A program made the position numbers and the translations under genes. The notes under the pieces were generated by a model. The model ran no database searches. It saw only the letters and a list, made by a program, of their open reading frames with translations, and was not told where the DNA came from. Source: Akkermansia muciniphila (GTDB taxonomy: Bacteria; Verrucomicrobiota; Verrucomicrobiia; Verrucomicrobiales; Akkermansiaceae). From it: a DNA stretch of 5,442 bases. Positions 1-5,442 of this stretch are shown here, piece by piece. The first letter of the stretch is position 1. Each line of letters starts with the position of its first letter. The stretch is taken from the NCBI GenBank assembly GCA_945870545.1, contig CAMBTF010000138.1:1-5442 (forward strand), given 5' to 3'.

Positions 1-981
<981 letters not shown>

Positions 982-1048
982 AAAATTCGGTTGGCGTATC
1001 TTTCGAAGTCCTAAGACTTCTAGGATATCGTATTCCAAATTGACCTTA

Positions 1049-1104
1049 TCGGGATCCTTGCCCGAAGGCAGGGTTCCCGACGTACTGCGCGACATTTCGC
1101 GCAG
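1049..1104 (-). other. Two stable hairpins in the pre-16S leader
   Basis: Two adjacent inverted repeats sit in the leader. At 1085-1104 the arms CTGCGCGA and TCGCGCAG pair perfectly (8 bp) around a 4-nt loop. At 1049-1080 two 14-nt arms pair with only two mismatches; on the minus strand the loop is UUCG closed by C-G, an exceptionally stable tetraloop. A smaller 6-bp stem, GAAGTC/GACTTC, lies at 1005-1020. They probably shape folding of the precursor and access for processing nucleases. No specific function can be assigned. Confidence 0.6.
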
Positions 1105-1176
1105 CGCACAATTTAATCTTTTTCTTCATCTCAGCTATTTACGATGCTGTTTGGCATTGAAATTGCTGAGTCACAC

Positions 1177-1187
1177 TGTCAAAGAGC
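1177..1187 (-). promoter_or_regulatory. boxA-like rrn antitermination motif
   Basis: The minus strand reads GCTCTTTGACA, one base different from the core of E. coli rrn boxA (TGCTCTTTAACA). boxA RNA is bound by NusB/NusE and allows the elongation complex to pass termination signals in long untranslated rRNA. The position, about 90 nt after the inferred start and about 195 nt before the 16S gene, suits that role. The same bases contain TTGACA, a perfect -35 hexamer, so part of the site could belong to a second rrn promoter. A -10 at the right distance is poor, however: TTCAAT comes after only 15 bp. Confidence 0.65.
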
Positions 1188-1203
1188 TTGGTATGAGGGG
1201 ACT

Positions 1204-1239
1204 AAAAAGCCGATCGGGTAATTGCTTACCGCGATCGAC
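1204..1239 (-). promoter_or_regulatory. GNRA-capped hairpin with U-tail in rrn leader (boxB-like or terminator-like)
   Basis: Read on the minus strand, the arms CGATCG-C-GGTAA and TTACC-CGATCG pair with one bulged C (1231) around a GCAA loop, a GNRA tetraloop. Two further pairs at the base (1238/1210 G-U and 1239/1209 G-C) give about 13 bp. Five U follow at once (1204-1208). It lies 17 nt upstream of the boxA-like motif. In the E. coli rrn leader a boxB hairpin precedes boxA, so this may be its counterpart. The U-tail also makes it resemble a weak intrinsic terminator or attenuator. The structure is directly visible; either role is inference. Confidence 0.6.
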
Positions 1240-1280
1240 CGTCTGTCTCTCGCGCCGTCACATGTCGTGGCGACGGGCAA

Positions 1281-1340
1281 ACCCTAAACGCACTTCCCCG
1301 GGCGGGTCAATCTGTTTTTAGCGTTTTTTTGATTTTTTTT
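1281..1340 (-). promoter_or_regulatory. Probable rrn promoter with A-tract UP element
   Basis: On the minus strand, TTGACC (1305-1310) and TAGGGT (1281-1286) form a sigma70-type pair with an 18-bp spacer. Directly upstream is an AT-rich block (1311-1340) with three A-tracts of 5, 7 and 8 A (plus-strand T-runs at 1315-1319, 1324-1330 and 1333-1340). Their centres are about 10 bp apart, so they are in helical phase. This is the layout of a strong rRNA promoter with an UP element for the RNA polymerase alpha C-terminal domains. The expected start is near a G at 1274, after the discriminator TTGCCC, whose GC-rich part is in keeping with growth-rate or (p)ppGpp control. The -10 hexamer keeps only the three most conserved bases (T, A, T), so its exact position is less certain than the promoter region. 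Confidence 0.65.
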
Positions 1341-1526
1341 CATCACGGCCAGAAATCCTCGAAAGGATAAGGGATTCTCGGGTTTCAGCCTGGCGATCAG
1401 GAGGTGATTTCCGATCATTAAATCGGGATATTCGCTCCATGCCGGATACTTTTCCGGTTTCAGCTGCTGAATACTCGTGAAATGCGGACGAAGCCACCCC
1501 GAGTAATCTACTAGACCTACAGTATG

Positions 1527-1555
1527 TTGTCCGATGTTTTGTGTGAATCTACTAT
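1527..1555 (+). promoter_or_regulatory. Candidate sigma70-type promoter for aguB
   Basis: TTGTCC (1527-1532) and TACTAT (1550-1555) are separated by the optimal 17 bp. The -10 keeps the key T, A, A and T positions; the -35 keeps TTG and C. Transcription would start near 1562 and give an untranslated leader of about 108 nt before the aguB ATG. It is the best-spaced pair I found in the upstream region, but such pairs also arise by chance. Confidence 0.4.
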
Positions 1556-1578
1556 GAATGCAGTAGTAATAACCCCTT

Positions 1579-1608
1579 CTTGCCGAGGATTTCCGGCTTC
1601 TCAGCAAG
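1579..1608 (+). other. Leader hairpin upstream of aguB
   Basis: CTTGC-c-GAG and CTC-a-GCAAG pair with one internal mismatch around a loop of about 12 nt. The structure sits just after the inferred transcription start and about 60 nt before the aguB start. It has no U-tail, so it is not an intrinsic terminator. It matches no riboswitch class I know, and its function is unknown. Confidence 0.3.
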
Positions 1609-1669
1609 CTGACAGCCAATACTTGAACTCCATGGGAAAAGCTGCCAACCTTCTGCAACTAGATCAGCC

Positions 1670-2530
1670 ATGCCGAGAATCGCCCTACTACAGAGCAATA
1701 CATTCACCACAAAGGATGAATCCTTCGACCACCACGAAAGGCTGATCCGCAAAGCGGCGGCGGAGGGTGCCCGGATCGTTGCTACGCAGGAGCTTTTCCT
1801 GACGCCGTATTTCTGCACGGTCGAGGATACCGCATTGTTCGATCTCGCAGACCGTTTACCTGGGCCGGTCACGGAGCGGATCGGAGCGCTGGCTGCGGAG
1901 CTGGGCGTGGTGATTGTTTCTTCGCTCTTTGAGCACCGCGGCGCGGGACTTTACCACAACACGGCGGCGATTCACGATGCAGATGGCAGCCTGTTAGGAC
2001 TCTACCGCAAGTCCCACATTCCCCAGGATCCCGGTTTTGAGGAAAAATTTTATTTCACGCCTGGCGACAGCGGCTGGCCCGTGTGGGACACTGCTTTCGG
2101 AAAAATCGGCGTGCTCATTTGCTGGGATCAATGGTATCCCGAGGCCGCGCGCCTAATGGCGCTAGGAGGGGCGGAGCTGATCATATATCCAACTGCCATT
2201 GGCTGGCTGCCGCAGGAAAAAGCAGCGCTCGGCGAGGCGCAGCACTGCGCGTGGGAGACCGTTCAACGCGGGCACGCGGTGGCCAACGGATGTTATGTGG
2301 CGGCAGTCAACAGGGCGGGTACTCACGACGGCACCGAGTTCTGGGGGCAATCTTTCGTGGCGAATCCTTACGGTCAGATCGTAGCGAAGGCTTCCGTGGA
2401 AAAGGAGGAAATCCTCCTTCACGACATCGACTTCAAGCAGGTGGAAGATTTTCGCCGGATCTGGCCTTTTTTCCGGGACCGCCGGATCGATGCTTATGGA
2501 GATATCACGCTGCGATGGCGGGAAAAATGA
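1670..2530 (+). CDS. aguB: N-carbamoylputrescine amidase
   Basis: This cytoplasmic enzyme hydrolyses N-carbamoylputrescine to putrescine, CO2 and ammonia (EC 3.5.1.53), the last step from arginine via agmatine to putrescine. The 286-aa product spans one carbon-nitrogen hydrolase (nitrilase) domain, close to the usual 290-295 aa. The catalytic triad is visible: Glu41 in QELFLTPYFC, Lys114 in YRKSHIP and Cys151 in ICWDQWYPE. The EEKFYFTPGD segment (124-133) and the C-terminal FFRDRR are typical of AguB rather than of other nitrilases. ATG 1670 is the first start after an in-frame stop at 1610, but no clear Shine-Dalgarno sequence precedes it. A promoter is proposed at 1527-1555. The partner gene aguA (agmatine deiminase) is not in the window; the neighbours are the divergent rrn operon and a convergent unassigned gene. 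A related omega-amidase is possible, but the motifs favour AguB. Confidence 0.92.
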   Translation: MPRIALLQSNTFTTKDESFDHHERLIRKAAAEGARIVATQELFLTPYFCTVEDTALFDLADRLPGPVTERIGALAAELGVVIVSSLFEHRGAGLYHNTAAIHDADGSLLGLYRKSHIPQDPGFEEKFYFTPGDSGWPVWDTAFGKIGVLICWDQWYPEAARLMALGGAELIIYPTAIGWLPQEKAALGEAQHCAWETVQRGHAVANGCYVAAVNRAGTHDGTEFWGQSFVANPYGQIVAKASVEKEEILLHDIDFKQVEDFRRIWPFFRDRRIDAYGDITLRWREK

Positions 2531-2534
2531 ACTT

Positions 2535-3944
2535 TCAGGCGGGCTTGTATCCGAAAAAGCGCCGCGCCTTGATGAGTTCCGCTACCTCTTTGGGAACTCC
2601 GCTTTCCCAGGATGGTTCGCCGACGGCGATCTTGGCGAGGACATCACGTGAGAAGATGCTCAGGAAATTGGGGTTGTAGTTATCGAGATCAACGAAGCTA
2701 CCGCGATCGGCTAGATAGCCATAGAGCTTCTCCAGTTCTGGAGCCACTTTCATGGAGTCCTTGGTAATGGTTTTACCGCTGGCACCGTCGAGCAGCGGAT
2801 AGATGTAGAGCTTGAGGTCATGTTTGAAAAGGCGTCCGAAGCTTTCCAAAATACCGCCGGGCAGGGAGGTGTAATATTTTTCATCGAAGAGTTCGACGAG
2901 TGAAGGCACGCCCATCACAATTCCGATCCGTTCCTTGGTGCGCCAAGAAAGGTAGGCAGCGAGACGGTAATACTCGAAATAGTCCGAAATAAGGACCGTC
3001 ATCCCACAGGCGGCCAGCAGATCGGCACGGGCGAGAAAATCCCTGCGATCCACATCCCTTCCGCCGGCCAGCAGGTTGCGCATGGTCAACTCGAAGATGG
3101 GCAGCACCTCCTTGTCGGCGACAGAAGGGTCGCTTTTGAATTTTTTCAGGGCGCACTGGAGCATGTCGAAATTCACGTGGGTGGGCGGGCGGAAGCTGCC
3201 GCGCTCGACCAGCACCGCCTTTTTATACAGCACGTCGGAAGGTTGGAGCACCTCACCGTTTGCTCCGAACATCGCCGCGCCGCTCAGGCCGAGCTGGACA
3301 AGTTTGAGAGCCATGAGGCGGTTATCCACGGCACGGAATTCGATACCCTCGAATTTAATCATGTCGATCTCGACCCGGCCGGTGGTGAGTTTGTCGAGGA
3401 GGCTTTCCACGAGGCTTTCGGGTTCGTGATGCAGGAAAAATCCACCGAAAAGAAGATTCACGCCCACAATGCCGAGTGCTTCCTGCTGGAGCGAGGCTTC
3501 GGCGTCTAGCATCCGCACATGGATCATGATCTGGCTCGGCTCATCGTGAGGGCGGGACTGGAATTTCAGTCCCATCCATCCATGGCATTCGTTGCCGCCT
3601 TGGAAAGAGCGCGCCACGACGGTGTCTGCGAATGCGAAAAACGCAGTGGTGTCGCCGCGCTGGGTTTTGAGCCTCTCGACATTGAGCCCGAACTCGCGGT
3701 CAAGCATCGCCTGGCAGCGAGATTGGGAAACGTAGCGGTCGCCGCTGCCGTAGATCGCATCACTGACGGTCATGTCATAAGCCGACATGCTTTTCGCGAC
3801 AGTTCCGGCGGCACCGCCCACACGGAAAAACCATCGAACCACCTCCTGCCCAGCTCCGATTTCGGCGAAGGTTCCATACCATCGCGGATCGAGATTGATT
3901 TTTAGGGCTTTCTGGTGGGTATCGAGTTCCAAATCCTGCTGCAT
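2535..3944 (-). CDS. Conserved protein of unknown function (469 aa)
   Basis: I recognise the general pattern of a family found in several bacterial phyla but know of no demonstrated function. Relatives are, as I recall, sometimes labelled nicotinate-nucleotide adenylyltransferase; this protein has neither the HxGH nor the ISSTxxR motif of that enzyme, so I would not carry the name over. The 469 residues look soluble, with no signal peptide or membrane segment. Segments that look conserved are WYGTFAEIGAGQEV (22-35), RGDTTAFFAFAD (96-107), ECHGWMGLKFQ (119-129), QQEALGIVGVNL (153-164), HHEPE (172-176), DNRLM (207-211), ERGSFRP (247-253), GGILESFGRLFK (363-374) and FSRDVL (431-436). The clustered His, Glu and Cys could bind metal or serve catalysis, which is inference. 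ATG 3944 is the first start after an in-frame TAA 30 nt upstream; no ribosome binding site is visible. It ends 4 bp from aguB, tail to tail, and an intrinsic terminator separates it from the ThuA gene upstream, so it is probably transcribed alone. Confidence 0.88.
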   Translation of the reverse strand: MQQDLELDTHQKALKINLDPRWYGTFAEIGAGQEVVRWFFRVGGAAGTVAKSMSAYDMTVSDAIYGSGDRYVSQSRCQAMLDREFGLNVERLKTQRGDTTAFFAFADTVVARSFQGGNECHGWMGLKFQSRPHDEPSQIMIHVRMLDAEASLQQEALGIVGVNLLFGGFFLHHEPESLVESLLDKLTTGRVEIDMIKFEGIEFRAVDNRLMALKLVQLGLSGAAMFGANGEVLQPSDVLYKKAVLVERGSFRPPTHVNFDMLQCALKKFKSDPSVADKEVLPIFELTMRNLLAGGRDVDRRDFLARADLLAACGMTVLISDYFEYYRLAAYLSWRTKERIGIVMGVPSLVELFDEKYYTSLPGGILESFGRLFKHDLKLYIYPLLDGASGKTITKDSMKVAPELEKLYGYLADRGSFVDLDNYNPNFLSIFSRDVLAKIAVGEPSWESGVPKEVAELIKARRFFGYKPA

Positions 3945-4000
3945 GGCGAAAGTGCGTTTGTCGCGGCATACTTAGCCGATTCAGTGCCGTTTTCCGGCAT

Positions 4001-4033
4001 AAAAAAACGACGGAAGGATATTTCCCTCCGCCG
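4001..4033 (-). terminator. Rho-independent terminator of the ThuA gene
   Basis: On the minus strand, CGGCGGAGGG and CCTTCCGTCG (plus-strand 4024-4033 and 4008-4017) form a 10-bp GC-rich stem with two G-U pairs around the loop AAATAT. Seven U follow (4001-4007). The stem begins 20 bp after the TAA of the ThuA gene. On the plus strand there is no T-run after the stem, so it works only leftward. A small TGCCG/CGGCA stem (3985-3999) follows it in the same gap. Confidence 0.9.
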
Positions 4034-4053
4034 CCGAGCGATTTCGAGGCCGG

Positions 4054-5079
4054 TTACTTCGCGAAATCCGCAGCCTTCAGCCCTTTTTTATGGCTGTTGA
4101 AGCCATATTGGGTGGGAGTAAAGCCCTCCGGCAGGGTGACATCGGCCTTTTCTGGAATCTCGATGCCGAGTCCCCAGAAAACCCCGTTCACCAGCAGTCT
4201 GCGTAGGTCTTCGCTCATCAGGTCGGTGGCGGAACCCATTGTCGTCGTGAGCACCTTGTTGGTGGTTCCGGCTGCGTTTTTCACCTCGCGCGACCATGCG
4301 ACAGGCATCGCGGGTTCATTTACCTTCTGCTCAATGCCCGAGTGAGTTTTCTTGCTGTGATCGGCGGGTGCACTGTCCTCTTTCATATCCTTCAGGACGA
4401 GCCCACGCATCAGGATGATCGCGTCCTCTGGGGGGGCTGCCTCGTAGACATCCGTGTCGCCGAAAGCTTCGACCACCCCCTTGAGAAGCGGGTTTTTCTC
4501 CTGTGCTGGCTCCCGCACCGCTCGGGTGGCTTCACCTTTGTGTTTGCCCCAGTGGCTGATCCAGGTCTCTCCAAGCACCGTCCGCCCGAAGCCGCCTGAC
4601 TCATGGTTCCACGACCATTCCGCCCACTTGCTGTCCTTGGGGAAATTAAAAAGATGGGTGCTCGTCCGGAGCGCAACAAGCGGCACACCCTTCTCCACAG
4701 CCGCCTTGAACTTATCCATGGTAGGATCGTCCCATTGCCGGAAACGCAGGGACATCACGAGGGCATCGGCAGAATCGAGCGACTCGGCACCGGAGAGGCT
4801 TGCGACGGCGGCGGGGTTGATTGTGCCGTCCTTGTCAGTGGAGAAAAGCACCGTGGTGTCGAAGCCGTGCTTTTCCGCGAGAATCCTCGCCATCAGCGGC
4901 ATGGCCTCCTCGGAACGGTATTCCTCATCACCGGCGAGCAGCAACACGTGCTTGCCTTTACCCGGCCCCTCGCCGCCCGTGAATTTCAGGAAACCTTCGC
5001 CCGCTTCGAGTTTCACCTCTGCGCAAGCCACTCCCATCGCAAGCCCGCAAGCCACGCCGATCCCAATTTTTAATTTCAT
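4054..5079 (-). CDS. Exported ThuA-domain protein
   Basis: The product is a secreted or periplasmic member of the ThuA family, which has a class I glutamine amidotransferase-like (flavodoxin-type) fold. ThuA was named for trehalose utilisation in rhizobia; verrucomicrobial and planctomycetal relatives are common and mostly uncharacterised. From ATG 5079 the protein has 341 aa. Residues 1-20 form a signal peptide (MKLK, hydrophobic core, ACA cleavage site before Glu21), which decides the start. An in-frame ATG at 5178 would add 33 residues ahead of the signal and is unlikely. The ThuA domain fills most of the mature chain: HVLLLAGDEEYRSEE (44-58), a DALVMSLRFRQWDD strand-loop (105-118), VALRTSTHLF (135-144), GGFGRTVLGETWISHWG (162-178), NPLLKGV (196-202) and LLVNGVFWGLG (295-305). 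Cys19 lacks a proper lipobox, so a lipoprotein is less likely. It has its own terminator and diverges from an M20 peptidase gene. The substrate is unknown, possibly a sugar derivative. Confidence 0.88.
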   Translation of the reverse strand: MKLKIGIGVACGLAMGVACAEVKLEAGEGFLKFTGGEGPGKGKHVLLLAGDEEYRSEEAMPLMARILAEKHGFDTTVLFSTDKDGTINPAAVASLSGAESLDSADALVMSLRFRQWDDPTMDKFKAAVEKGVPLVALRTSTHLFNFPKDSKWAEWSWNHESGGFGRTVLGETWISHWGKHKGEATRAVREPAQEKNPLLKGVVEAFGDTDVYEAAPPEDAIILMRGLVLKDMKEDSAPADHSKKTHSGIEQKVNEPAMPVAWSREVKNAAGTTNKVLTTTMGSATDLMSEDLRRLLVNGVFWGLGIEIPEKADVTLPEGFTPTQYGFNSHKKGLKAADFAK

Positions 5080-5224
5080 GATGGGGTTGATACTTCCGTC
5101 GGTTCGCAAATCACTCAAGAAATTAAATGAATTTGCCCACTGGAGCTGGCACGCCTCACTTCTCGCCCCGTCCCTCATCGTTTTTCTTTGCGGCGAGCCA
5201 TACCCGTTCTAGGCTTCACCAACG
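5080..5224. promoter_or_regulatory. Divergent intergenic region, ThuA gene / M20 gene
   Basis: This 145-bp gap must hold the start signals of both outward-facing genes. For the ThuA gene, the best minus-strand pair is TTGAGT (5113-5118) and AAGTAT (5090-5095) with a 17-bp spacer. It would start transcription only a few bases before the ATG, giving a nearly leaderless mRNA. Its -10 matches the consensus at only three positions, so the call is weak. No convincing rightward promoter was found for the M20 gene, and no operator-like palindrome is evident. Confidence 0.3.
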
Positions 5225-5442
5225 ATGACTCCCGAACTCCAAGACCTCTTCGCTTTCCTCTCCTTCCCGAGTGTTTCCACCGATTCAAATCACAAGTCCG
5301 ACGTCCGCGACTGCGCGAACTGGATCGTCGGGAAACTCTCCGCCGCCGGGATGGACACCCAGCTTCACGAGACGCCCGGCAACCCCATCGTGGTAGCCCG
5401 CAACGCCCACAAAGCGGACCGGAAAACCGTCCTCATCTACGG
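5225..5442 (+). CDS. M20-family metallopeptidase (dipeptidase), N-terminal part
   Basis: Only the first 72 complete codons are present; the gene runs off the right edge. The translation has the classic beginning of M20 dipeptidases: LFAFLSFPSVSTD (8-20), a helix with VRDCANWIVGKLSAAGM (27-43), then HETPGNPIVVAR (48-59) and KTVLIYG (67-73). In this family the last element leads directly into the first zinc-binding GHxDVxP motif, which falls just past the edge. These enzymes are usually cytoplasmic di-zinc hydrolases of di- or oligopeptides, and no signal peptide is seen. ATG 5225 is the first start after an in-frame TAG at 5210. Only a weak AGG (5211-5213) lies upstream. Other M20 subfamilies (acylaminoacyl or carboxypeptidase-like) remain possible because the catalytic part is missing. 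Confidence 0.82.
   Translation, partial: MTPELQDLFAFLSFPSVSTDSNHKSDVRDCANWIVGKLSAAGMDTQLHETPGNPIVVARNAHKADRKTVLIY

Larger units (their letters stand above)
982..1274 (-). promoter_or_regulatory. rrn operon leader (pre-16S 5' spacer)
   Basis: This is the transcribed spacer between the inferred rrn start (about 1274) and the 16S 5' end (about 981), some 290 nt. It has no plausible coding frame and holds a chain of inverted repeats plus a boxA-like motif, as expected for a pre-rRNA leader. On the minus strand the order is: U-tailed GNRA hairpin (1204-1239), boxA-like element (1177-1187), an 8-bp hairpin (1085-1104), a UUCG-loop hairpin (1049-1080) and a small 6-bp hairpin (1005-1020). Part of it should pair with sequence 3' of 16S to form the RNase III processing stem, but that partner lies outside the window. 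The leader role is inferred from position and motifs. Confidence 0.8.
1341..1669. other. Intergenic region between rrn promoter and aguB
   Basis: This stretch of about 330 bp separates the leftward rrn operon from the rightward aguB gene. No convincing gene is seen: the open frames here either run into the rrn promoter or overlap aguB and have no recognisable protein sequence. No tRNA cloverleaf was found. It contains a plausible aguB promoter (1527-1555), a leader hairpin (1579-1608), and two weak inverted repeats of 5-bp arms, CCGAT/ATCGG near 1430 and CCGGA/TCCGG near 1443-1457. The part from 1341 to about 1520 shows nothing else I can name. Confidence 0.6.

Noticed and set aside
1341..1520. 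Possible tRNA or small RNA gene between rrn and aguB
   Set aside because: Only 5-bp inverted repeats were found; there is no cloverleaf, no T-loop motif and no terminator.
1284..1658. A 124-codon minus-strand open frame
   Set aside because: It crosses the rrn promoter and A-tract block, has no recognisable domain, and its end reads through the UP element.
1552..1872. A 106-codon minus-strand open frame over the aguB start
   Set aside because: It is opposite the conserved N-terminus of aguB, whose nitrilase motifs show the true frame.
2083..2679. A 198-codon plus-strand frame overlapping aguB and the next gene
   Set aside because: Its composition is that of a shifted frame of aguB (rich in Arg and Gly), and it runs into the convergent gene.
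3177..3905. Plus-strand frames of 110 and 128 codons opposite the 469-aa gene
   Set aside because: They are antisense to a clearly conserved coding sequence and look like mirror frames of GC-rich codons.
4001..4033. The terminator as a bidirectional one or as a mobile-element end
   Set aside because: The T-run is on one side only, and no matching inverted repeat or target duplication is seen nearby.
5080..5178. A 33-residue N-terminal extension of the ThuA protein starting at 5178
   Set aside because: It would bury the signal peptide inside the protein; the extension has no conserved features, so ATG 5079 is preferred.
4454..5212. A 252-codon plus-strand frame opposite the ThuA gene
   Set aside because: It is long but has no family resemblance, is Ser/Pro-rich as expected from the antisense of this gene, and the minus-strand product has clear ThuA motifs and a signal peptide.

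Overview
The window comes from a member of the phylum Verrucomicrobiota, most likely near the order Verrucomicrobiales. The left end is the 5' two thirds of a 16S rRNA gene on the minus strand. It contains, base for base, the 18-nt site GCTGCCACCCGTAGGTGT (632-649), the Verrucomicrobia-type variant of the EUB338 region. The protein genes are moderately GC-rich and fit a free-living heterotroph. This looks like ordinary chromosome: there is no transposase, integrase, phage gene, CRISPR array or long repeat.

Layout, left to right. (1) 1-981, minus: 16S rRNA, cut by the window edge after about E. coli position 984. (2) 982-1340, minus: the rrn control region. It holds a phased A-tract (UP-like) element, a -35/-10 pair, and a leader of about 290 nt with a GNRA-capped, U-tailed hairpin, a boxA-like antitermination motif and further stable hairpins, one with a UUCG loop. 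(3) 1341-1669: an intergenic stretch with a plausible rightward promoter at 1527-1555. (4) 1670-2530, plus: N-carbamoylputrescine amidase (aguB), with a complete Glu-Lys-Cys nitrilase triad. (5) 2535-3944, minus: a 469-aa protein of a widespread but functionally unassigned family, ending 4 bp from aguB tail to tail. (6) 4001-4033: a clear intrinsic terminator for the next gene. (7) 4054-5079, minus: an exported ThuA-domain protein with a signal peptide. (8) 5225-end, plus: the N-terminal 72 codons of an M20-family metallopeptidase, divergent from the ThuA gene.

Functional reading. The genes do not form one operon. The rrn operon and aguB diverge from a shared intergenic region; aguB and the 469-aa gene converge; the ThuA gene is separated from the 469-aa gene by a terminator; the ThuA and M20 genes diverge. 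AguB would supply putrescine from N-carbamoylputrescine, but its usual partner, agmatine deiminase (aguA), is not here. The ThuA protein probably acts outside the cytoplasm on a sugar or related compound, and the M20 enzyme in the cytoplasm on small peptides; nothing ties them to one pathway.

I find no strong sign of a new multi-gene system. The items most worth a second look are the architecture of the rrn leader, the unassigned 469-aa family, and the lack of a convincing Shine-Dalgarno sequence before any of the four protein starts.
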